DNA of 60,000 nucleotides from Chrysomallon squamiferum. Its lineage: Eukaryota > Mollusca > Gastropoda > Neomphalida > Peltospiridae. The DNA lies in the NCBI GenBank assembly GCA_012295275.1, contig CM022670.1, positions 11,426,083 to 11,486,082 on the forward strand, written 5' to 3'. Shown piece by piece: positions 35,668-46,952 of the stretch. The position numbers and the translations under genes are program-made. How positions within the stretch are numbered: the first letter of the stretch is position 1; the number at the start of each line of letters is the position of its first letter. The notes beneath the pieces are model-generated. The model searched no databases, was not told where the DNA came from, and was given only the letters and a program-made list of their open reading frames with translations.

Positions 35668-38600
35668 ATTCTTATGTGAGATGTGTTCAGATAGAAAACA
35701 AAGAAGGAAAGAAATAAAGAAAGAAAATATTAAAACAGCTTAAAGAATGAACAAATATGAATACGAAAAGAAAAGAAAAATCTAAGAAAACACAACAAAG
35801 AGTGGTTCTATTGTAACGCAGCATTCTTTTCAGATTTTATTCATAATAATATATAAAATGGTATGTGGACTGCGTTGATTATCAGGATAAGAATTTACAT
35901 ACTAAATTGATTTGATTACTGAGAAAGAAAACAGAGAATACTGACTGACTGAAGAAAAAATAAATAAATAAAAGATTATGCGAAATATGTTCACTCATAT
36001 ATTTAGAATCGCCTCCCTTATGCGAGAAGTGTTCACTTCTATATTTAGAGTTACTTTCCCTATGTGAGATGTGTTCACTGGTATTTAGAGTCGCCTCCCC
36101 TATGTGAGATGTGTTCACTGGTATATTTAGAGTCGCCTCCCTTATGTGAGATGTGTTCACTGGTATTTAGAGTCGCCTCCCCTATGTGAGATGTGTTCAC
36201 TGGTATATTTAGAGTCGCCTCCCTTATGTGAGATGTGTTCACTGGTATTTAGAGTCGCCTCCCCTATGTGATATATTTGGAGTGGCCTCCCTTATGTGAC
36301 ATGTGTTCACTGGTATTTAGAGTTACTTTCCGTATGTGAAATGTGTTCACTGGTATTTAGAGTCACCTCCCTTATGTGAGATGTGTTCACTGGTATTTTG
36401 AGTCGCCTCCCTTATGTGAGATGTGTTCACTGGTATATTTGGAGTGGCCTCCCTTATGTGAGATGTGTTCACTGGTATTAAGAAAATAAGATAAAAAACT
36501 CGAACACAAAAGCTCAACTAAATAATCAGTGAGAGCAGTGTGTTTAAACTGATTAAAGTATTTCATAAATAAATAATAAAGAAATGGTAGCACGTAGAAA
36601 AAAGAAGGAAGGATGGAATGAAAGATAGGAAATAAAAGATGGAAAAGAGAGAAAGAAAAGAAAGAAAGAAAGATAGAAAAGAAAGAAGGAAAGAAAAAAA
36701 AGAAAATATTAAAACAGCTTAAAGAATGAACAAAAATGAATAAGAAAAGAAAAGAAAAATCTAAGAAAACACAACAAAGAGTGGTACTATTGTAACGCAG
36801 CATTCTTTTCAGATTTTATTCATAATAATATATAAAATGGTATGTGGACTGCATTGATTATCAGGATAAGAATTTACATACTAAATTGATTTGATTACTG
36901 AGAAAGAAAACAGAGAATACTGACTGACTGAAGAAAAAATAAATAAATAAAAGATTATGCGAAATATGTTCACTCATATATTTAGAATCGCCTCCCTTAT
37001 GCGAGAAGTGTTCACTTCTATATTTAGAGTTACTTTCCCTATGTGAGATGTGTTCACTGGTATTTAGAGTCGCCTCCCCTATGTGAGATGTGTTCACTGG
37101 TATTTAGAGTCGCCTCCCCTATGTGAGATGTGTTCACTGGTATTTAGAGTCGCCTCCCCTATGTGAGATGTGTTCACTGGTATATTTAGAGTCGCCTCCC
37201 TTATGTGAGATGTGTTCACTGGTATTTAGAGTCACCTCCCCTATGTGATATGTGTTCACTGGTATATTTGGAGTGGCCTCCCTTATGTGACATGTGTTCA
37301 CTGGTATTTAGAGTTACTTTCCGTATGTGAAATGTGTTCACTGGTATTTAGAGTCACCTCCCTTATGTGAGATGTGTTCACTGGTATTTTGAGTCGCCTC
37401 CCTTATGTGAGATGTGTTCACTGGTATATTTGGAGTGGCCTCCCTTATGTGAGATGTGTTCACTGGTATTAAGAAAATAAGATAAAAAACTCGAATACAA
37501 AAGCTCAACTAAATAATCAGTGAGAGCAGTGTGTTTAAACTGATTAAAGTATTTCATAAATAAATAATAAAGAAATGGTAGCACGTAGAAAAAAGAAGGA
37601 AGGATGGAATGAAAGATAGGAAATAAAAGATGGAAAAGAGAGAAAGAGAAGAAACAAAGAAATATAGAAAAGAAAGAAGGAAAGAAAGAAAGAAAGAAAA
37701 TATTAAAACAGCTTAAAGAATGAACAAAAATGAATAAGAAAAGAAAAGAAAAATCTAAGAAAACACAACAAAGAGTGGTACTATTGTAACGCAGCATTCT
37801 TTTCAGATTTTATTCATAATAATATATAAAATGGTATGTGGACTGCATTGATTATCAGGATAAGAATTTACATACTAAATTGATTTGATTACTGAGAAAG
37901 AAAACAGAGAATACTGACTGACTGAAGAAAAATAAATAAATAAAAGATTATGCGAAATATGTTCACTCATATATTTAGAATCGCCTCCCTTATGCGAGAA
38001 GTGTTCACTTCTATATTTAGAGTTACTTTCCCTATGTGAGATGTGTTCACTGGTATTTAGAGTCGCCTCCCCTATGTGAGATGTGTTCACTGGTATTTAG
38101 AGTCGCCTCCCCTATGTGAGATGTGTTCACTGGTATATTTAGAGTCGCCTCCCCTATGTGATGTGTGTGTTCACTGGTATTTAGAGTCACTGGTATTTAG
38201 AGTCACCTCCCCTATGTGATATGTGTTCACTGGTATATTTGGAGTGGCCTCCCTTATGTGACATGTGTTCACTGGTATTTAGAGTTACTTTCCGTATGTG
38301 AAATGTGTTCACTGGTATTTAGAGTCACCTCCCTTATGTGAGATGTGTTCACTGGTATTTTGAGTCGCCTCCCTTATGTGAGATGTGTTCACTGGTATAT
38401 TTGGAGTGGCCTCCCTTATGTGAGATGTGTTCACTGGTATTAAGAAAAGAAGATAAAAAACTCGAATACAAAAGCTCAACTAAATAATCAGTGGGAGCAG
38501 TGTGTTTAAACTGATTAAAGTATTTCATAAATAAATAATAAAGAAATGGTAGCACGTAGAAAAAAGAAGGAAGGATGGAATGAAAGATAGGAAATAAAAG

Positions 38601-41600
38601 ATGGAAAAGAGAGAAAGAAAAGAAAGAAAAGAAAGAAAGAAAAAAAAGAAAGAAGGAAAGAAAGAAAGAAAATATTAAAACAGCTTAAAGAATGAACAAA
38701 AATGAATAAGAAAAGAAAAGAAAAATCTAAGAAAACACAACAAAGAGTGGTACTATTGTAACGCAGCATTCTTTTCAGATTTTATTCATAATAATATATA
38801 AAATGGTATGTGGACTGCATTGATTATCAGGATAAGAATTTACATACTAAATTGATTTGATTACTGAGAAAGAAAACAGAGAATACTGACTGACTGAAGA
38901 AAAAAAAATAAATAAAAGATTATGCGAAATATGTTCACTCATATATTTAGAATCGCCTCCCTTATGCGAGAAGTGTTCACTTCTATATTTAGAGTTACTT
39001 TCCCTATGTGAGATGTGTTCACTGGTATTTAGAGTCCCTGAGATGTGTTCATGTGAGATGTGTTCACTGGTATTTAGAGTTTATGTGAGATGTGTTCACT
39101 GGTATTTAGAGTCGCCTCCCCTATGTGAGATGTGTTCACTGGTATATTTAGAGTCGCCTCCCTTATGTGAGATGTGTTCACTGGTATTTAGAGTCACCTC
39201 CCTATGTGATATGTGTTCACTGGTATTTTGAGTGGCCTCCCTTATGTGACATGTGTTCACTGGTATTTAGAGTTACTTTCCGTATGTGAAATGTGTTCAC
39301 TGGTATTTAGAGTCACCTCCCTTATGTGAGATGTGTTCACTGGTATTTTGAGTCGCCTCCCTTATGTGAGATGTGTTCACTGGTATATTTGGAGTGGCCT
39401 CCCTTATGTGAGATGTGTTCACTGGTATTAAGAAAATAAGATAAAAAACTCGAATACAAAAGCTCAACTAAATAATCAGTGAGAGCAGAGTGTTTAAACT
39501 GATTAAAGTATTTCATAAATAAATAATAAAGAAATGGTAGCACGTAGAAAAAAGAAGGAAGGATGGAATGAAAGATAGGAAATAAAAGATGGAAAAGAGA
39601 GAAAGAAAAGAAAGAAAGATAGAAAAGAAAGAAGGAAAGAAAGAAAGAAAAAAAATATTAAAACAGCTTAAAGAATGAACAAAAATGAATAAGAAAAGAA
39701 AAGAAAAATCTAAGAAAACACAACAAAGAGTGGTACTATTGTAACGCAGCATTCTTTTCAGATTTTATTCATAATAATATATAAAATGGTATGTGGACTG
39801 CATTGATTATCAGGATAAGAATTTACATACTAAATTGATTTGATTACTGAGAAAGAAAACAGAGAATACTGACTGACTGAAGAAAAAATAAATAAATAAA
39901 AGATTATGCGAAATATGTTCACTCATATATTTAGAATCGCCTCCCTTATGCGAGAAGTGTTCACTTCTATATTTAGAGTTACTTTCCCTATGTGAGATGT
40001 GTTCACTGGTATTTAGAGTCGCCTCCCCTATGTGAGATGTGTTCACTGGTATTTTGAGTCGCCTCCCTTATGTGAGATGTGTTCACTGGTATTTAGAGTC
40101 ACCTCCCTATGTGAGATGTGTTCACTGGTATATTTGAGTCACCTCCCTATGTGACATGTGTGTTCACTGGTATTTAGAGTTCCCTTATATGTGAAATGTG
40201 TTCACTGGTATTTAGAGTCACCCCTTATGTGAGATGTGTTCACTGGTATTTAGAGTTACTTTCCGTATGTGAAATGTGTTCACTGTGTTCACTGGTATTT
40301 AGAGTCACCTCCCTTATGTGAGATGTGTTCACTGGTATTTTGAGTCGCCTCCCTTATGTGAGATGTGTTCACTGGTATATTTGGAGTGGCCTCCCTTATG
40401 TGAGATGTGTTCACTGGTATTAAGAAAATAAGATAAAAAACTCGAATACAAAAGCTCAACTAAATAATCAGTGGGAGCAGTGTGTTTAAACTGATTAAAG
40501 TATTTCATAAATAAATAATAAAGAAATGGTAGCACGTAGAAAAAAGAAGGATGGATGGAATGAAAGATAGGAAATAAAAGATGGAAAAGAGAGAAAGAAA
40601 AGAAAGAAATATAGAAAAGAAAGAAGGAAAGAAAGAAAGAAAATATTAAAACAGCTTAAAGAATGAACAAAAATGAATAAGAAAAGAAAAGAAAAATCTA
40701 AGAAAACACAACAAAGAGTGGTACTATTGTAACGCAGCATTCTTTTCAGATTATATTCATAATAATATATAAAATGGTATGTGGACTGCATTGATTATCA
40801 GGATAAGAATTTACATACTAAATTGATTTGATTACTGAGAAAGAAAACAGAGAATACTGACTGACTGAAGAAAAAATAAATAAATAAAAGATTATGCGAA
40901 ATATGTTCACTCATATATTTAGAATCGCCTCCCTTATGCGAGAAGTGTTCACTTCTATATTTAGAGTTACTTTCCCTATGTGAGATGTGTTCACTGGTAT
41001 TTAGAGTCGCCTCCCCTATGTGAGATGTGTTCACTGGTATTTAGAGTCGCCTCCCCTATGTGAGATGTGTTCACTGGTATATTTAGAGTCGCCTCCCTTA
41101 TGTGAGATGTGTTCACTGGTATTTAGAGTCACCTCCCCTATGTGATATGTGTTCACTGGTATATTTGGAGTGGCCTCCCTTATGTGACATGTGTTCACTG
41201 GTATTTAGAGTTACTTTCCGTATGTGAAATGTGTTCACTGGTATTTAGAGTCACCTCCCTTATGTGAGATGTGTTCACTGGTATTTTGAGTCGCCTCCCT
41301 TATGTGAGATGTGTTCACTGGTATATTTGGAGTGGCCTCCCTTATGTGAGATGTGTTCACTGGTATTAAGAAAATAAGATAAAAAACTCGAATACAAAAG
41401 CTCAACTAAATAATCAGTGGGAGCAGTGTGTTTAAACTGATTAAAGTATTTCATAAATAAATAATAAAGAAATGGTAGCACGTAGAAAAAAGAAGGAAGG
41501 ATGGAATGAAAGATAGGAAATAAAAGATGGAAAAGAGAGAAAGAAAAGAAAGAAAGAAAGATAAAAAAAGAAAGAAGGAAAGAAAGAAAAAGAAAATATT

Positions 41601-44600
41601 AAAACAGCTTAAAGAATGAACAAAAATGAATAAGAAAAGAAAAGAAAAATCTAAGAAAACACAACAAAGAGTGGTACTATTGTAACGCAGCATTCTTTTC
41701 AGATTATATTCATAATAATATATAAAATGGTATGTGGACTGCATTGATTATCAGGATAAGAATTTACATACTAAATTGATTTGATTACTGAGAAAGAAAA
41801 CAGAGAATACTGACTGACTGAAGAAAAAAATAAATAAATAAAAGATTATGCGAAATATGTTCACTCATATATTTAGAATCGCCTCCCTTATGCGAGAAGT
41901 GTTCACTTCTATATTTAGAGTTACTTTCCCTATGTGAGATGTGTTCACTGGTATTTAGAGTCGCCTCCATATGTGAGATGTGTTCATGTGAGATGTGTTC
42001 ACTGGTATTTTAGAGTCGCCTCCCCTATGTGAGATGTGTTCACTGGTATTTAGAGTCACCTCCCCTATGTGAGATGTGTTCACTGGTATTTTGAGTCGCC
42101 TCCCTTATGTGAGATGTGTTCACTGGTATTTTGAGTGTCCCTTATGTGAGATGTGTTCACTGGTATTTAGAGTTTTTCCCTTATGTGAAATGTGTTCACT
42201 GGTATTTAGAGTCACCTCCCTTATGTGAGATGTGTTCACTGGTATTTAGAGTCACCTCCCTTATGTGAGATGTGTTCACTGGTATTTTGAGTCGCCTCCC
42301 TTATGTGAGATGTGTTCACTGGTATATTTGAATGTGAGATGTGTTCACTGGTATTAAAAAATAAGATAAAAAACTCGAATACAAAAGCTCAACTAAATAA
42401 TCAGTGAGAGCAGTGTGTTTAAACTGATTAAAGTATTTCATAAATAAATAATAAAAAAATGGTGGTAGCACGTACGTAAAAAAAAAAGAAGGATGGATGG
42501 AATGAAAGATAGGAAATAAAAAGATGGAAAAGAGAGAAAGAAAAGAAAGAAAGAAAGAAAGAAAAAAAAGAAGGAAAGAAAGAAAGAAAGAAAATATTAA
42601 AACAGCTTAAAGAATGAACAAAAATGAATAAGAAAAGAAAAGAAAAATCTAAGAAAACACAACAAAGAGTGGTACTATTGTAACGCAGCATTCTTTTCAG
42701 ATTTTATTCATAATAATATATAAAATGGTATGTGGACTGCATTGATTATCAGGATAAGAATTTACATACTAAATTGATTTGATTACTGAGAAAGAAAACA
42801 GAGAATACTGACTGACTGAAGAAAAATAAATAAATAAAAGATTATGCGAAATATGTTCACTCATATATTTAGAATCGCCTCCCTTATGCGAGAAGTGTTC
42901 ACTTCTATATTTAGAGTTACTTTCCCTATGTGAGATGTGTTCACTGGTATTTAGAGTCGCCTCCCCTATGTGAGATGTGTTCACTGGTATATTTAGAGTC
43001 GCCTCCCTTATGTGAGATGTGTTCACTGGTATTTAGAGTCACCTCCCCTATGTGATATGTGTTCACTGGTATATTTGGAGTGGCCTCCCTTATGTGACAT
43101 GTGTTCACTGGTATTTAGAGTTACTTTCCGTATGTGAAATGTGTTCACTGGTATTTAGAGTCACCTCCCTTATGTGAGATGTGTTCACTGGTATTTTGAG
43201 TCGCCTCCCTTATGTGAGATGTGTTCACTGGTATATTTGGAGTGGCCTCCCTTATGTGAGATGTGTTCACTGGTATTTTGAGTCGCCTCCCTTATGTGAG
43301 ATGTGTTCACTGGTATATTTGGAGTGGCCTCCCTTATGTGAGATGTGTTCACTGGTATTAAGAAAACAAGATAAAAAACTCGAATACAAAAGCTCAACTA
43401 AATAATCAGTGAGAGCAGTGTGTTTAAACTGATTAAAGTATTTCATAAATAAATAATAAAGAAATGGTAGCACGTAGAAAAAAGAAGGAAGGATGGAATG
43501 AAAGATAGGAAATAAAAGATGGAAAAGAGAGAAAGAAAAGAAAGAAAGATAGAAAAGAAAGAAGGAAAGAAAGAAAGAAAATATTAAAACAGCTTAAAGA
43601 ATGAACAAAAATGAATAAGAAAAGAAAAGAAAAATCTAAGAAAACACAACAAAGAGTGGTACTATTGTAACGCAGCATTCTTTTCAGATTTTATTCATAA
43701 TAATATATAAAATGGTATGTGGACTGCATTGATTATCAGGATAAGAATTTACATACTAAATTGATTTGATTACTGAGAAAGAAAACAGAGAATACTGACT
43801 GACTGAAGAAAAAATAAATAAATAAAAGATTATGCGAAATATGTTCACTCATATATTTAGAATCGCCTCCCTTATGCGAGAAGTGTTCACTTCTATATTT
43901 AGAGTTACTTTCCCTATGTGAGATGTGTTCACTGGTATTTAGAGTCGCCTCCCCTATGTGAGATGTGTTCACTGGTATTTTAGAGTCGCCTCCCTTATGT
44001 GAGATGTGTTCACTGGTATTTAGAGTCGCCTTCCTTATGTGAAATGTGTTCACTGGTATTTAGAGTCACCTCCCTTATGTGAGATGTGTTCACTGGTATT
44101 AAGAAAATAAGATAGAAAACCTCCCTACAAAATGTGTGTTCACTGGTATTTAGAGTTAATGTGAAATGTGTTTAACTGGTATTTAAGTATTTCATAAATA
44201 AATAAAGAAATGTGTTCACTGGTATTTTGAGTCGCCTCCCTTAATGTGAGATGTGTTCACTGGTATATTTGGAAAAAAGAAAGATTCAAAGGTATTAAGA
44301 AAAAAAGATAAAAAAACTCGAATACAAAAGCTCAACTAAATAATCAGTGAGAGCAGTGTGTTTAAACTGATTAAAGTATTTCATAAATAAATAATAAAGA
44401 AATGGTAGCACGTAGAAAAAAGAAGGAAGGATGGAATGAAAGATAGGAAATAAAAGATGGAAAAGAGAGAAAGAAAAGAAAAAGAAAAAATAGAAAAGAA
44501 AGAAGGAAAGAAAGAAAGAAAGAAAATATTAAAACAGCTTAAAGAATGAACAAAAATGAATAAGAAAAGAAAAGAAAAATCTAAGAAAACACAACAAAGA

Positions 44601-44776
44601 GTGGTACTATTGTAACGCAGCATTCTTTTCAGATTTTATTCATAATAATATATAAAATGGTATGTGGACTGCATTGATTATCAGGATAAGAATTTACATA
44701 CTAAATTGATTTGATTACTGAGAAAGAAAACAGAGAATACTGACTGACTGAAGAAAAATAAATAAATAAAAGATTA
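35668..44776. repeat. Nested satellite array: about nine ~0.98-kb units, each with an internal minisatellite
   Basis: The conserved anchor AATATTAAAACAGCTTAAAG occurs ten times, at 35726, 36705, 37699, 38671, 39654, 40642, 41595, 42593, 43580 and 44525. Spacing is 945-998 bp. Each unit holds, in order: the anchor; a block including GTGGTACTATTGTAACGCAG and TGGTATGTGGACTGCATTGA; a head GATTATGCGAAATATGTTCA; about 500 bp of 40/42-bp minisatellite; a constant block (GCTCAACTAAATAATCAGTG); and a GAAA-rich purine tract. Units differ mostly in minisatellite copy number and purine-tract length, and otherwise only at scattered bases, so they are recent or homogenised. The left edge is a truncated unit: a lone minisatellite scrap joined directly to the purine tract. 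The last unit stops just after its head, at about 44776. The matching minus-strand open frames in every unit are by-products of this repetition. Confidence 0.95.
35978..36480. repeat. 40/42-bp minisatellite block, first complete copy
   Basis: Units read GGTAT(AT)TTAGAGTCGCCTCC then C(C/T)TATGTGAGATGTGTTCACT. The optional AT makes 42 bp instead of 40. Equivalent blocks lie at about 36959-37470, 37952-38442, 38924-39430, 39908-40422, 40894-41367, 41850-42355, 42846-43361 and 43834-44280. Variant units (GAGTTACTTTCCGTATGTGAAATG, GGAGTGGCCTCC) keep the same order in most blocks, so the blocks were copied as whole units. Confidence 0.93.
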
Positions 44777-44983
44777 TTATGTTCATTAACTATAAAATTA
44801 ATAATAATAATAACTTTAAAAAAATAAAAAAACAAGAACAAAAATTATTGAGCCATTAGATTGTGAATTATGGGTTTTTTAATAGCACTCGGTAATTATT
44901 ATTTTTTTTTTTAGATATATTTTCTAGAAATACGAAAAGAAGAAAATATGAAAGTGTAATGTGAATTTATTATACGTAAGAAA

Positions 44984-45187
44984 ATGCTAAAAGGAGGCAA
45001 TATTAATTTCTGGTGGGAAGATAATGTGAACACTGATTGCAATTTAAATATGGCTGAAATCGATAAATCTACTGAGATAAGGTCGTTGATAATTCCAAGG
45101 GGAAATAACTGCTGTGAGATAACATTATCTAATGAAGATTGGAAATCACTGGAAATAAATTGTCAACAGCAAACATTGATTTTTTAA
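44984..45187 (+). CDS. Intronless 67-aa ORF, unknown
   Basis: This is an uninterrupted frame from ATG at 44984 to TAA at 45185-45187. The composition is coding-like rather than low-complexity (starts MLKGGNINFWWEDN, has a Cys-Cys pair in the middle). No family is recognised. It is followed by decayed frames on the same strand and may be the front end of a larger broken gene. A chance ORF cannot be excluded. Confidence 0.35.
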   Translation: MLKGGNINFWWEDNVNTDCNLNMAEIDKSTEIRSLIIPRGNNCCEITLSNEDWKSLEINCQQQTLIF

Positions 45188-45871
45188 TAAAAAATTTTAC
45201 GTTAAACCACTTGTCAATAAATCAACTGTTGTGTCTCTACATCACTTGGCCAGCTATACAACAGATGAAGAAATAAAATAGAAAAGAGAAAGTTATGAAT
45301 GTGACATCAATACACAGAACATTTCTGAAGAATACAACCGATACTCACTAATGATACTAGATACTTCAGAAATTTACTTGAGATGTGAAATCATTATCTT
45401 ATTTAATTAAATTTGACTCATATGGGAATGGTTCATGATGGACAAGTAAAATGGTGTAATTAGACAATGTCCAATTGTAACCAGTAACAGATGTAGTTTG
45501 ATTGTGGGGAAGAGAAATATTTAACCTGTAGAAAATGTTTGAATGAAAGTCCTATGTAAACGAAGAAACTGATACATGGAATTGTTTTAAATGGAAATAG
45601 AACTTTTGGTTTCAAACCAGGATATAATAAGTATTAAAACACTGCTCAATAACATTTTATTATTATTATTTTTTCAAATTTAATTAAACCTAATGATTAA
45701 TTAAACTTAATTCTGCTACAGTTCAGTCTAAACAGAAAAGTTACCTGTGAGTACAAGACTTTTATCTCTATTTTTCATTATAATGACTATCACGTATTGT
45801 GAAATATCCTTTGATAGGTAAAGATGATGTGCAAAACCAAATTCAGTCATCAAAAAAAAAAAAAAAAAAAA
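45188..45871 (+). pseudogene. Decayed coding-like stretch, unknown
   Basis: On plus, several coding-like stretches are broken by stops and frame changes. One frame is open from about 45186 to a TAG at 45273 and again from there to about 45408. A further piece near 45500-45560 carries a Cys-X8-Cys-X2-Cys pattern that could once have bound zinc. No introns are evident and no protein family is recognised. It is called a relic because the open pieces read as ordinary protein while the stops are scattered. The evidence is modest. Confidence 0.3.
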
Positions 45872-46096
45872 ATGAGAGACTTTATTGAAAAACTAACAGA
45901 TTGGGAGACTGATTATAGCATCAAGCGAATTATGAAAGAACATTAAATTTATGGAAAACCCTTAAATCATCGAAATGACCACCCGGTTTTAAGAACATCT
46001 GACAAGCATGTTTGTGTGAAGACAATTCCAATAGGACTACCCTATTCTCCGCACGATGTTGAAATCAAGTATGATGCATATGATCGACAGACTTGA
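45872..46096 (+). pseudogene. Intronless ORF with one internal stop, unknown
   Basis: The frame from ATG 45872 to TGA 46094-46096 is 75 codons long, with a single in-frame TAA at 45944-45946. It is preceded by a 20-A run that breaks the frame with upstream coding-like sequence. The product contains VCVKTIPIGLPYSPHDVE, which looks like real protein, but the family is unknown. It sits between other intronless broken ORFs, suggesting a common origin. Confidence 0.4.
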
Positions 46097-46952
46097 TTCA
46101 CTACAAGAGACAGACAACAAATTGTTGATTTCCAATTTTTATTAAATTTGTTAGCTTTAGAATTAACATTTACAACATTTAATTTTTATTTTATTAAAAC
46201 TAATATTTTATGAATATACAGTGAAGGTGAAGGTCGTTTGACGTCATTTCTGTTTCCGATATAAACATTTTTGTATTCTTTTGCTTATATTAAAAACAAC
46301 AAATTGCATTTATTAGTTTGTTATTTGCTTATTTCAGTTATACATGTTTTATAAATACAGTTCCATTTCATTATCTAAGTCATGATTTCTCAGAGATAAT
46401 ACATACACATAAAATAACATGCGATCAAATACAAATCCTCCACATCTGTCATGATAAAGTTCCATTATATCATGAATGTTGTTATAAAACCAGTGGAGCG
46501 TTTCATAAAAATTTATTGTTATCAAATTTTCTCCTTGTTCTCTTCTTCTCAAATAGTTACACATATTGTGTTGCTGTTGAATCTTTCCAATACATATAAA
46601 ATCTTCATGTACACTCACTGCTCTACCTGGAATCCGTATTTGTTCAGCAATTTCTGGAACCTCATGATACTGCCATAATACAATTCCCCATCTATTTCTT
46701 CTCAGTAAATGTGCAAAAACACACATTAATATAACATTATAAGATAATCTGTACTGATCATAATCATGAACTGTATGCAGAAATTTTGTACTATCTAAAT
46801 AGTCTGCAATAATACGTGCTCCGTCAGAGTCCTTCATCTTTGGTCGAAATCCTAGATGAACAACATTTAAAACAATCTCTAGAATATGCTGAGGAGTAAA
46901 TCCTTCGAGCCTTGTATATATTAATTGGTCAACGATTCCATCAAATAGGTAA

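Noticed and set aside
35978-36480. Possible CRISPR-like array of short repeats
   Set aside because: Units are contiguous with no unique spacers, in a eukaryotic genome. This is a minisatellite.
39013-39231. Plus-strand Cys-rich repeat frame (CEMC motifs) resembling zinc knuckles
   Set aside because: It arises from the 42-bp minisatellite period and is lost wherever a 40-bp unit occurs. No start, splice or domain support.
35882-44623. Many similar minus-strand open frames (80-140 codons) repeated through the satellite
   Set aside because: They translate the repeat and the GAAA tract in reverse. Their similarity comes from copy homogenisation, 40-bp units break the frame, and frames end at different points in each unit.
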